The notes under the pieces: model-generated
What the model saw: the letters and a program-made list of their open reading frames with translations, nothing else
What the model was told of the DNA's origin: nothing
Databases searched by the model: none
Assembly (NCBI RefSeq): GCF_002288305.1
Contig: NZ_CP016779.1
Coordinates: forward strand, 248,001-312,000
Source: Candidatus Nanopelagicus abundans
GTDB lineage: Bacteria; Actinomycetota; Actinomycetes; Nanopelagicales; Nanopelagicaceae
Direction: 5' to 3'
Length of the DNA: 64,000 nt
Program-made: the position numbers and the translations under genes
Shown: positions 42,337 through 52,537 of the stretch, piece by piece
Numbering within the stretch: position 1 is the first letter of the stretch
Layout: the number at the start of each line of letters is the position of its first letter

Positions 42337-43754
42337 CGCAGCGAAACCTTATTTTTAACCGCACCCTTTGGTCGGTAGGTAGCTCGTGGTTGAGCTTTCG
42401 GAAAATCCCCGCTTAATCTAAAGTTCTTGGCAACCATTAATAGAATTAATCTAGCTTCAGCGATAGCAAAGTACTCACCTAAACATTTACGACTGCCACC
42501 ACCAAATGGAAAGTAGGAACCACGGGGTAGAGATTTTTCAAAGTTGGCGTCTGCCCAGCGAGATGGATCCCATTTTTCTGGTTCTGGAAAAAATCTTGCA
42601 TTTCTATGTGTTACATATTGGCTAACTAATACATGAGCACCCTTTGGAATCTTAATGCCATCAATTGTGCAATCTTCGGTGGCAATTCTTGGTGCGATCC
42701 AAACAGGTGGTGCAAGGCGCATTGTCTCCTGCAAAATAGCTGATGCAACAGGGGATGAATCCTCTAACTCTTGATAGGTAGGTGTGCGATTTTCTTTAAT
42801 CCAACTTGCCGCATCTGCTTCATCCTCTAACTGTTTTCTTACCTGCGGATTTTTTGAAAGGTATGAGAATGCCCAACTCATAACATTGGCAGTTGTTTCA
42901 TGCCCACTTAAAATTAAAGTTAAAACCTCATCTCGAATGTGATCAACTGAGATCTCACCCTTCATCTGAAGCAGAATTCCTAGCAGATCATCATTTTTCT
43001 CTTCTTTACTTTCAATGCGCTTGCTGATAATCGCTTCGGCAATTTCAACTAGCCGATCAGATGCCACCTCAAACTCTTTGAAGTACTTAATGCCTGATTT
43101 ATCAAATCTTTCAAGTCCAGGCAGCATGGTTCTTTCAATTCGGTCAATTGCCACCTCCATAGATTCGGCAATTGCCTTGGTGTATTGATGTGAATCCAAG
43201 CCAAATAAACATCTTGAAACTATCTCAAGTGTTAGCGCCATCATTTCTGGGGCTAGCTCGATACTTTTTTTATCTTGCCAATCTTTTGTGTGTTCATTTA
43301 CCAGGTTGTGCATAATCGTCACATATGAATCTAAATTGCCGTGATGAAATGGTGGCTGCATCATTCGGCGATGGGCTAAGTGAATTGGCTCCTCATTAGT
43401 TAATAAACCTTCACCTAATACTTTGCGCATTCTGGCAAAACCAACACCTTTAACAAATTTATGTTGCTGAGCAACTGTGACCTCATGAACTGCGGAGGCA
43501 GAGAAGAGTCCAATGAATAATCTTCTAGATAAAAAGAAAGAGCAACTATCTCCATATTTTTTCTGCATTTTATGCATGAACCTTGGCGTATTAATCATGA
43601 ATGTTGCTGTTATAAAATCTGCAAATATTGGATTTGGACCTGGAAGATTTGAATCACCAAACCAATTTTTTCGTCTTATCGGATCTGGAATTTGCGCATA
43701 CTCAGGTGGCCGTGGGGCAAAGTAGGGCTTAGATGCTGCAATTGTCATGGTCAA
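42333..43754 (-). CDS. Cytochrome P450
   Basis: The 473-residue heme monooxygenase keeps all landmarks: the I-helix oxygen motif LSGHETTANV (around 285), ExxR in ETMRLAPP, and the heme loop FPFGGGSRKCLGEYFA with the thiolate Cys (around 420). No N-terminal membrane anchor is seen. No ferredoxin or reductase gene is adjacent, so electron partners must lie elsewhere. The sequence type resembles P450s of fatty-acid or terpenoid oxidation, but the substrate is unknown. Confidence 0.92.
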   Translation of the reverse strand: MTMTIAASKPYFAPRPPEYAQIPDPIRRKNWFGDSNLPGPNPIFADFITATFMINTPRFMHKMQKKYGDSCSFFLSRRLFIGLFSASAVHEVTVAQQHKFVKGVGFARMRKVLGEGLLTNEEPIHLAHRRMMQPPFHHGNLDSYVTIMHNLVNEHTKDWQDKKSIELAPEMMALTLEIVSRCLFGLDSHQYTKAIAESMEVAIDRIERTMLPGLERFDKSGIKYFKEFEVASDRLVEIAEAIISKRIESKEEKNDDLLGILLQMKGEISVDHIRDEVLTLILSGHETTANVMSWAFSYLSKNPQVRKQLEDEADAASWIKENRTPTYQELEDSSPVASAILQETMRLAPPVWIAPRIATEDCTIDGIKIPKGAHVLVSQYVTHRNARFFPEPEKWDPSRWADANFEKSLPRGSYFPFGGGSRKCLGEYFAIAEARLILLMVAKNFRLSGDFPKAQPRATYRPKGAVKNKVSLR

Positions 43755-43837
43755 ACGATAGGCAATTTGATACTCAAAGAGAATGGTCTTTGCTAGGTAA
43801 TTTGGTTAATTTCTCAAAGGTAAGTTAACCTTGAGCC

Positions 43838-43921
43838 ATGTTAATTACAGGCTTCACATCTTCACGTAACTCATTACGCCTGTCATCACTCCTTCTTACC
43901 TGCCGCGGCGGGGCCAAGTAA
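43838..43921 (+). CDS. Leucine-rich leader peptide of leuA
   Basis: A 27-codon frame starts at ATG 43838 and has Leu at codons 2, 13, 15, 18, 19 and 20, including the run CTC CTT CTT near 43889-43897, in LRLSSLLLTCRGGAK. It ends 68 nt before the leuA start. A Leu-codon run right before a strong alternative-pairing region is the classic form of a ribosome-mediated attenuator. It also matches the CRGG-type ending seen in other actinobacterial leaders. Confidence 0.8.
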   Translation: MLITGFTSSRNSLRLSSLLLTCRGGAK

Positions 43922-43980
43922 CCGGTCCCCTCGTCGCGGAGGTTGGTCACACCGGTAGACCACTTTTAACCGACGAGGAG
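43903..43980 (+). promoter_or_regulatory. leuA attenuator with mutually exclusive stems
   Basis: Segment A CCGCGGCGGGG (43903-43913) can pair with B CCCCTCGTCGCGG (43927-43939). B also holds CCTCGTCG (43929-43936), which pairs perfectly with CGACGAGG (43971-43978), covering the leuA ribosome site GAGGAG. A:B and B:ribosome-site pairings exclude each other. A further ACCGGT/ACCGGT pair frames B. Which state leucine starvation favours cannot be settled by eye, because a ribosome stalled on the Leu run would partly cover A. Confidence 0.7.
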
Positions 43981-43989
43981 AAGAAATAA

Positions 43990-45726
<1,737 letters not shown>

Positions 45727-45761
45727 CTAACTCTGCCTTACTCCTCTAGTAACTTAGGGGC

Positions 45762-46502
45762 ATGCCGCTATACCGTGATCAGGGAATAGTTCTTCGCACC
45801 CAAAAACTTGGTGAGGCTGATCGAATAATTACATTATTCACAAAGGAACATGGCCGAATTAAAGCGGTAGCAAAGGGTGTGCGGCGAACAAAATCTAGGT
45901 TTGGTGCAAGGCTTGAACCTGCAAGTTATGTTGATTTACAACTTTATACCGGGCGAACCTTTGACACTATTACGCAGGTTGTAAGCATTGAAAATTATGG
46001 CGATGTTTTATCTAGTGACTATCAAAGCTGGACAGTAGCGAGTGCCATATTAGAAGCAGCTGAGCGATTTACTCAAGCAGAACATGAACCCTATCTTCAA
46101 CAATACTTATTAGTTACTGGCTCACTTAAAGTGTTAGCAGAGCGCAGATATGATGCTTCATTAATCTTAGATGCATATTTACTACGTTCACTTTCAGTTG
46201 CCGGATACGCCCCATCATTAACTGATTGCTCAAGATGTGATGCACCAGGTCCGCATAAGTTTTTCTCACTACAAGGCGGTGGGTGTGTATGTGTTAGCTG
46301 TAAACCATCTGCATCTGCAACACCAACTGCTGCCACTTTAGAGCTAATGGCAAATTTGTTAACAGGTAATTGGGATAGCGCATCTAAAAGTGAGAGTAAG
46401 AATAGAAATGAGGCATCAGGCTTAATCGCTGCCTACCTACAATGGCACTTAGAACGGGGTTTACGTTCCCTGCCATTAGTTGAGAGAATTAGCCGTGGCT
46501 AA
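45762..46502 (+). CDS. recO: DNA repair protein RecO
   Basis: RecO loads RecA with RecR during recombinational repair. The 246-residue product has the N-terminal OB fold (YRDQGIVLRTQKLGEADRIITLFTKEHGRIKAVAKGVRR) and a C-terminal zinc site CSRCDA...CVCVSC. It overlaps uppS by 8 nt, an actinobacterial arrangement. Confidence 0.93.
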   Translation: MPLYRDQGIVLRTQKLGEADRIITLFTKEHGRIKAVAKGVRRTKSRFGARLEPASYVDLQLYTGRTFDTITQVVSIENYGDVLSSDYQSWTVASAILEAAERFTQAEHEPYLQQYLLVTGSLKVLAERRYDASLILDAYLLRSLSVAGYAPSLTDCSRCDAPGPHKFFSLQGGGCVCVSCKPSASATPTAATLELMANLLTGNWDSASKSESKNRNEASGLIAAYLQWHLERGLRSLPLVERISRG

Positions 46503-47259
46503 AAAAGTAAAGCAACCAAGTGCGCACCGTAATGGGATTAAGCCGCCTAAATTAGAGCGCAAGCAAATTCCAAATCATGTAGCAATTGTGATGGATGGCA
46601 ATGGCAGGTGGGCAAAGAGTCAGGGACTTCCTAGAACTGCCGGACATGAAGCGGGTGAGAAAGCATTAGTAGATATTGTTAATGGCGCAATTGAAATTGG
46701 TATTAAAGAGTTAAGCGTTTACGCCTTTTCAACAGAGAACTGGAAGAGATCCCCACAGGAGGTTAAATTCCTAATGGGATTTAATCGAGATGTTATACAT
46801 AGTAGGCGGGATGAATTAAATGATCTTGGCGTAAAGATTCGCTGGGTAGGACGGGAAAAAAGACTTTGGAAAACTGTAGTAGATGAGTTAGAGCAGGCCG
46901 AGTCTTTAACAAAAAATAATAAAGTTTTAACCTTAAATATGTGTATTAACTATGGTGGCAGGGCTGAAATATTAGATGCAGCAGTTGCTATTGCAAAAGA
47001 TGCGATGCGTAAGAAGATTAAGCCAGATGCTTTAACTGAAAAATCAATTACTAAATACCTTTACGCACCTTTAATGAGTGATGTTGATTTATTCATTCGC
47101 TCATCCGGTGAGCAGAGAACCAGTAATTTTTTGATGTGGCAGTCAGCATATGCTGAGATGGTATTTCTAGATGTGCTCTGGCCAGATGCTGATAGGCGAA
47201 CTCTTTGGAAAGCGATTGAGATATATGCCGAACGTGAGCGAAGGTTTGGTAAGGCTTAA
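46495..47259 (+). CDS. uppS: Isoprenyl (polyprenyl) diphosphate synthase, cis-type
   Basis: The cis-prenyltransferase makes undecaprenyl or decaprenyl diphosphate, the wall lipid carrier. HVAIVMDGNGRWAKSQGLPRTAGHEAG carries the catalytic Asp, and SVYAFSTENWKRS and DLFIRSSGEQRTSNFLMWQSAYAEM are present. GTG 46495 is chosen as start because it overlaps recO by only 8 nt and gives AKKVKQPS; a TTG at 46480 would add 5 residues. Length 254 is normal. Confidence 0.93.
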   Translation: MAKKVKQPSAHRNGIKPPKLERKQIPNHVAIVMDGNGRWAKSQGLPRTAGHEAGEKALVDIVNGAIEIGIKELSVYAFSTENWKRSPQEVKFLMGFNRDVIHSRRDELNDLGVKIRWVGREKRLWKTVVDELEQAESLTKNNKVLTLNMCINYGGRAEILDAAVAIAKDAMRKKIKPDALTEKSITKYLYAPLMSDVDLFIRSSGEQRTSNFLMWQSAYAEMVFLDVLWPDADRRTLWKAIEIYAERERRFGKA

Positions 47260-47994
47260 TTAAAGATTTGCAACAACTGCCCACATAATTACCACACCAG
47301 TTAATGTGGCAATCATTGTGACTCTAGAAGGATGTTTAGAGTGAGCTTCTGGCAAAATGTGTGATGTAGCAAGATAGATAACAATTCCAGAAAAAGCAGC
47401 AAGATATATAGCCAGATTGCTATCACTGATAGTTAAGGATGAGCCGATAAATGCACCAGAAATTCTTGCTATTGCATCAATCCCAAGTAAATACTTTCCT
47501 CTAGTGCGCCATTGACCAGTCTTTATCAGCAAAGAAACTGTATTTAAGCCATCACTAAAAGCGTGAACTAGCATTGCAATAAAAACTGCAAAACCTAACG
47601 CATCACTTACTTTAAAAGCTAAGGCAAGGGCAACGCCATCTAAAAATATATGACCTGCCATTGCAATTGCGCCAACTGTTCCAGCAATTTCAGCTTTATG
47701 TTTATGCTCATGTCCATAATCTGATTCAGCTGGTTCGTGTGAACCTGCAAATTGTTCAATAAAGTGAAGAGCTAGAAAGCCTGCAATTAAAGCAACTGAG
47801 GCGGTTCTTACGCCAACTAAATTATTATCACTCATTTCAAATACTTCAGGTAAGAGATCAAAACCAACTAAACCCAGCAGCAGTCCAGCAGAGAGACCTA
47901 GTACTAAGTGGAAGCGATCTTTAGCGCGAAGTGCCAACATTCCACCAAAAAATGTAGCTAATACGGTGGTGGCAGCGAGAGCGATAACTAACAT
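47260..47994 (-). CDS. ZIP-family metal transporter
   Basis: This 244-residue protein has about eight hydrophobic segments, a histidine-rich cytosolic loop GHEHKHK (around 93) and the ZIP motifs GHIFLDGVAL and HAFSDGLNT in helices 4 and 5. It is a second ZIP gene in the window and is distinct from the one at 5859, having the His loop that the other lacks. The stop abuts the uppS stop; it diverges from glyS. Confidence 0.82.
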   Translation of the reverse strand: MLVIALAATTVLATFFGGMLALRAKDRFHLVLGLSAGLLLGLVGFDLLPEVFEMSDNNLVGVRTASVALIAGFLALHFIEQFAGSHEPAESDYGHEHKHKAEIAGTVGAIAMAGHIFLDGVALALAFKVSDALGFAVFIAMLVHAFSDGLNTVSLLIKTGQWRTRGKYLLGIDAIARISGAFIGSSLTISDSNLAIYLAAFSGIVIYLATSHILPEAHSKHPSRVTMIATLTGVVIMWAVVANL

Positions 47995-48061
47995 TTGCTA
48001 AATCTAGCGTAAAGTAATCCCATAAGAGCAAGCCGCCGACAGCCAGCCGGATGGAGATTAA

Positions 48062-49441
48062 ATGGCGCAAGATCGTCTCGAGACAATTGTTTCATTGGCC
48101 AAACGTCGTGGCTTTGTTTATCCCTCATCAGAAATTTATGGTGGACTTCGTGCTTCCTGGGATTACGGTCCATTAGGTGTTGAATTAAAAAATAATATTA
48201 AGCGCCAATGGTGGAAATCAATGGTGCAGGGCAGAGATGATGTAGTTGGTTTAGATTCCTGCGTAATTTTAGCCCGCGAAGTTTGGCAAGCATCTGGCCA
48301 TGTTGAAACTTTTTCTGATCCATTAACTGAGTGCACTAGTTGTCATAAAAGATACCGCGCAGATCATTTAGAAGAGGCTTATGAGAATAAGCATAAGAAA
48401 AAGCCTGAATCACTAGCTGAAGTAAATTGCCCAAACTGTGGCACTAAAGGAAAGTTTACAACTCCTAAACAATTTTCTGGCCTTTTAAAAACTTATTTAG
48501 GGCCAGTTGAGGATGAATCAGGCCTTGCCTATTTACGCCCAGAGACAGCGCAAGGAATATTTATTAACTTTGATAATGTGGCATCAACTTCTAGAAAAAA
48601 ACCACCATTTGGTATTGGCCAGATTGGTAAATCATTTAGAAATGAAATTACTCCTGGAAACTTTATCTTTAGAACCCGTGAGTTTGAGCAGATGGAAATG
48701 GAGTTTTTCGTAGTTCCAGGAACTGATGAAACTTGGCATCAGTATTGGATCGACACCAGACTTGCTTGGTATAAAGATTTAGGAATTAATCCAGATCGCC
48801 TTCGAATTTTTGAACATCCAAAGGAAAAACTTTCCCACTACTCAAAGCGCACCGCAGATATTGAATACAAGTTTGAGTTCACTGGAACTGAGTGGGGTGA
48901 GCTTGAAGGTATTGCCAATCGAACTGATTATGATTTGAAATCACATTCAAGAGTATCTGGTGAAAATCTAACTTGGTTTGATCAAGAAAAAAATGAACGC
49001 TGGACACCTTATGTAATTGAACCAGCAGCTGGAGTAGATAGATGCGCTTTAACATTTATGATGGATGCATATACTGAAGATGAAGCGCCAAACTCAAAAG
49101 GTGAGATGGAAAAGCGGGCGCTGATGAAATTAGATTACCGATTAGCACCAGTAAAAATTGGTGTCCTGCCGCTATCTAGAAATGCTGATTTATCACCTAA
49201 AGCTAAAGATTTAGCAGATCAACTTCGAAAGAATTGGAATGTTGATTTTGATGATGCTGGCGCAATTGGGCGACGTTATCGCCGGCAGGATGAGATCGGC
49301 ACACCATTTTGTATCACTATTGATTTTGAAACCTTAGATGATCAAGCAGTGACAATTCGTGAGCGCGATTCAATGGCGCAATCTCGAATCGCTATTGATC
49401 AAGTTCAAAGTTATTTAGCAACTAAATTATTAGGCTGCTAA
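48062..49441 (+). CDS. glyS: Glycyl-tRNA synthetase (dimeric type)
   Basis: The 459-residue class II synthetase is the alpha2 form found in Actinobacteria. [25 protein letters not shown], a zinc-like insert [14 protein letters not shown], the motif 2 [12 protein letters not shown] and [26 protein letters not shown] are visible, and the C-terminal anticodon-binding domain begins near [10 protein letters not shown]. The ATG follows a GGAG ribosome site. Confidence 0.96.
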   Translation: MAQDRLETIVSLAKRRGFVYPSSEIYGGLRASWDYGPLGVELKNNIKRQWWKSMVQGRDDVVGLDSCVILAREVWQASGHVETFSDPLTECTSCHKRYRADHLEEAYENKHKKKPESLAEVNCPNCGTKGKFTTPKQFSGLLKTYLGPVEDESGLAYLRPETAQGIFINFDNVASTSRKKPPFGIGQIGKSFRNEITPGNFIFRTREFEQMEMEFFVVPGTDETWHQYWIDTRLAWYKDLGINPDRLRIFEHPKEKLSHYSKRTADIEYKFEFTGTEWGELEGIANRTDYDLKSHSRVSGENLTWFDQEKNERWTPYVIEPAAGVDRCALTFMMDAYTEDEAPNSKGEMEKRALMKLDYRLAPVKIGVLPLSRNADLSPKAKDLADQLRKNWNVDFDDAGAIGRRYRRQDEIGTPFCITIDFETLDDQAVTIRERDSMAQSRIAIDQVQSYLATKLLGC

Positions 49442-50608
49442 TTGTTAACACAGCTCAAGCCTCTTCGTCTGCCAATTTCTAATGGTAACTTTGAAAATAA
49501 TGAGGTAATACTTAATACCCCAGTAGTTCTAGCGCCTATGGCTGGAATTACTAACGCCGCTTTTAGAAGATTATGCAGGGAACAAGGCGCTGGTTTATTT
49601 GTTTCAGAGATGGTTACCGCCCGGGCGTTAATAGAGAGGCGCGAGGAAACATTTAGATTAATTAAGCCAGGAGTAGGAGAGACACCTAGATCAATTCAAC
49701 TATATGCAGTTGATCCAGTTGTTTTAGGTAAGGCAGTTGATTTATTGGGGAGTGAAAACTTAGCTGATCACATTGATTTAAATTTTGGTTGCCCGGTTCC
49801 AAAAGTTACCAGGCGCGGTGGCGGGGCAGCCTTGCCATTTAAGCGCAGATTATTTTCAGCAATTGTTGAATCAGCAGTTAGCGCAGCTAGTAAGTATGGA
49901 ATACCGGTAACGGTAAAGATGCGAGTTGGAATTGATTCAGATCATCAAACTTTTCTAGAGTCAGCAAAGTCTGCAGCTGATTTAGGAGTTACCTGGGTAG
50001 CACTACATGCTAGAACTGCAGCGCAGTTATATGAAGGTAGATCTGATTGGAATAAAATTACAGAGTTAGTTGAGCATCTTGCACCAACTGGTGTGCCAGT
50101 ACTTGGTAACGGTGATATTTGGTCAGGAAAAGATGCGCTAGCAATGATGCAGCAAACAGGATGTGCAGGCGTAGTTGTTGGCAGGGGTTGCCTAGGACGG
50201 CCCTGGTTATTTGCAGATTTAGTTAGTGCTTTAAATGGTGAAGATAAAAGGGTTAATCCAACTCTGTTTGAAGTTCGCCAGATCATGCTGCGCCATGGTC
50301 AGTTACTAGTTGAGTACTTTGAAAATGAAGATCGGGCTATGCGAGATATTAGAAAACATATGGCTTGGTACTTAAAAGGCTTCTCAGTTCCACGAGAGAT
50401 TAGAGCAAACCTTGGCATGGTCAATTCATTAGAGCATATGCAGCAATTACTTTCTAACATAGTTGATCAACCATATCCGCAAGAAATTGGCGATAGCCCA
50501 AGAGGTAGAACTAGCCATGGGCGGCAAGTAAAACTGCCTGATGGTTGGCTAGATGATCCAGATGAGTTTGCTACGATTTCAATTGATGATGCAATCTCTG
50601 GCGGTTAA
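49442..50608 (+). CDS. dusB: tRNA-dihydrouridine synthase
   Basis: The 388-residue FMN enzyme has VLAPMAGITNAAFRRLCREQGAGLFVSEM, the catalytic-cysteine DLNFGCPVPKVTRRGGGAALPF, VKMRVGIDSDHQTF, LHARTAAQLYEGRSDW and VVVGRGCLGRPW. It belongs to the DusB/NifR3 type. The start is a TTG directly after the glyS stop, so translation is likely coupled. Confidence 0.93.
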   Translation: MLTQLKPLRLPISNGNFENNEVILNTPVVLAPMAGITNAAFRRLCREQGAGLFVSEMVTARALIERREETFRLIKPGVGETPRSIQLYAVDPVVLGKAVDLLGSENLADHIDLNFGCPVPKVTRRGGGAALPFKRRLFSAIVESAVSAASKYGIPVTVKMRVGIDSDHQTFLESAKSAADLGVTWVALHARTAAQLYEGRSDWNKITELVEHLAPTGVPVLGNGDIWSGKDALAMMQQTGCAGVVVGRGCLGRPWLFADLVSALNGEDKRVNPTLFEVRQIMLRHGQLLVEYFENEDRAMRDIRKHMAWYLKGFSVPREIRANLGMVNSLEHMQQLLSNIVDQPYPQEIGDSPRGRTSHGRQVKLPDGWLDDPDEFATISIDDAISGG

Positions 50609-50612
50609 GTAA

Positions 50613-51233
50613 TTGTTTATATTTAGATTAATTAGAAGAGTTATCTCATTTATACTTCTACTAATAATTGCTATTCCACTCTATATTGCTGGAAGTATTT
50701 GGTATAGCGCAAGAAATAGTGAGCCAGTTAAATCTGACGTAATTTTAGTAATGGGGGCTGCTCAATTTGATGGCCGTCCTAGTGATGTTTTACTTGCCAG
50801 ACTTAAGCAAACTAAAATAATTTTTAATGAAAAGCTTGCGCCTAAAATATACACAATCGGAGCAGGTGCACCAGGGGATAGAACAACTGAGGCAGCGGCA
50901 AGTAGGACTTGGTTAGTAAGTAATGGAATTAAAAAATCTAATATCTTAGCTATCACAAAAGGGCGTGACACTTTAAGTAGTACAAAGGCATATGCAGCTC
51001 AGATGAAAAAAGCTAATCTTTCTTCAGTAGTTATTGTTACCGATCCTTATCACTGCTATCGAGTAATTAAAATGGCAAAGGATTTAGGAGTAACTCCTAC
51101 CTGCTCACCGGTTAAAAGTGGGGTAGCAGCAGTTGAAAATTCAAGTTTTAAGTATCTAGCAAGAGAAACTGGCGCCTACCTTGCATATGTAACTGTTGGC
51201 AGGCTTGGGATTAAATTAAGTGATCGCAGTTAA
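50613..51233 (+). CDS. YdcF-family (DUF218) protein
   Basis: The 206-residue protein has one N-terminal membrane helix (about 5-28) followed by the DUF218 domain: DVILVMGAAQFDGRPSDVLLARL, YTIGAGAPGDRTTEA, NILAITKGRDTLSSTKAYA and VVIVTDPYHCYRVIKMAKDLG. Members include ElyC/SanA, linked to envelope integrity. The TTG start follows dusB by 4 nt. Confidence 0.85.
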   Translation: MFIFRLIRRVISFILLLIIAIPLYIAGSIWYSARNSEPVKSDVILVMGAAQFDGRPSDVLLARLKQTKIIFNEKLAPKIYTIGAGAPGDRTTEAAASRTWLVSNGIKKSNILAITKGRDTLSSTKAYAAQMKKANLSSVVIVTDPYHCYRVIKMAKDLGVTPTCSPVKSGVAAVENSSFKYLARETGAYLAYVTVGRLGIKLSDRS

Positions 51234-51257
51234 TTTAACCCCCACTAGGATTAGAAA

Positions 51258-52502
51258 ATGGTAATTAGGCAAGCTAGTGAACATTCTGGCTATAGCAGCG
51301 CAGACCGCGCAAGATTTTTAGATGAACCAGCAAAGCGTCCTGGTAGAACTGAGTTTGCTAGAGATCGCGCAAGAATTATTCATTCATTTGCACTAAGACG
51401 TCTGGCTGCTAAAACACAGGTTGCAGTGCCATGGGCAACTGATTTTCCAAGAACAAGACTTTCCCACTCACTTGAGTGCGCCCAAGTTGGTAGAGAGTTA
51501 GGAGCAGCCCTCGGTGCTGATCCTGATTTAATGGAGGGAGCTTGTCTTGCTCATGACATAGGCCATCCACCTTTTGGACATAACGGTGAAGAGGTTTTAA
51601 ATCAATTAGCCCAAACATGTGGCGGCTTTGAAGGAAATGCGCAAAGTATTAGGTTATTAATTAGGCTTGAAGCTAAAACAGTTTTACCAGATGGTAAATC
51701 AATTGGTTTAAATTTAACTAGAGCATCCCTGGACGCTGCTACTAAATATCCGTGGAGTAGGGTTGAAAACGCTAAGAAGTTTGGTGTTTATGAAGATGAT
51801 CTTGAGATATTTAATTGGTATCGCCAAGGTGCTAAATCTGGTGAAATTTCTATGGAAGCACAGATAATGGATTGGTCAGATGATGTTGCCTATAGCGTTC
51901 ATGATCTAGAGGATTCACTCGTTTCAGGTCAGGTGAAACTTGATCAATTAAGTAATGATTTACCAAAATTATTTAAAGTTGCCCAGCAGATGTATTTAGC
52001 AGATATTACGCAGGCTGAAATGGAAAAAGCCTTAGCCTCACTTCAACAATTATCTTGTTGGCCTCGTTACTACGATGGCACACACCGATCTTTAGCCAGA
52101 TTAAAAGATCTAGCTAGCCAATTAATTGGCCGCTTTGCACAAGCTGCTGAAGTTGCAACTGGGGAAAAATATGGTGATGGGGATTTAACTAGATATAACG
52201 CAAATTTAGTAGTACCGAGGGAGCAACGAGTAGAAGTTGCATTACTTAAATCAATGGCCGGTCATTATGTTATTAACGCCGATGATTCACAGATTAGATA
52301 CGCCGGGCAACAAAAGCTGCTGACCGAGTTAGTAGAGGCGATATTAGAGACTGCCCCTAATAGCCTTGAGAGTTTTTTCCTGCAAGATTGGCAGCGGGCA
52401 CAAAATGATCAGCAACGGCTTCGGGTAGTAATTGACCAGGTGGCCTCTCTGACTGATCCTGGCGCCCTTTCCCTGCACGAGCGCTTAGTTAACAGGAAGT
52501 AA
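51258..52502 (+). CDS. dgt: dGTP triphosphohydrolase
   Basis: The 414-residue HD enzyme has RTEFARDRARIIHSFALRRL, RTRLSHSLECAQVGRELG (first His), CLAHDIGHPPFGHNGE (HD motif) and MDWSDDVAYSVHDLED (last Asp). It hydrolyses dGTP to deoxyguanosine and triphosphate. It lies directly before dnaG, an arrangement also common in other Actinobacteria. Confidence 0.93.
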   Translation: MVIRQASEHSGYSSADRARFLDEPAKRPGRTEFARDRARIIHSFALRRLAAKTQVAVPWATDFPRTRLSHSLECAQVGRELGAALGADPDLMEGACLAHDIGHPPFGHNGEEVLNQLAQTCGGFEGNAQSIRLLIRLEAKTVLPDGKSIGLNLTRASLDAATKYPWSRVENAKKFGVYEDDLEIFNWYRQGAKSGEISMEAQIMDWSDDVAYSVHDLEDSLVSGQVKLDQLSNDLPKLFKVAQQMYLADITQAEMEKALASLQQLSCWPRYYDGTHRSLARLKDLASQLIGRFAQAAEVATGEKYGDGDLTRYNANLVVPREQRVEVALLKSMAGHYVINADDSQIRYAGQQKLLTELVEAILETAPNSLESFFLQDWQRAQNDQQRLRVVIDQVASLTDPGALSLHERLVNRK

Positions 52503-52537
52503 TTTAAAAAGTTAAATAGGAAACTAGAATAGGAAGT

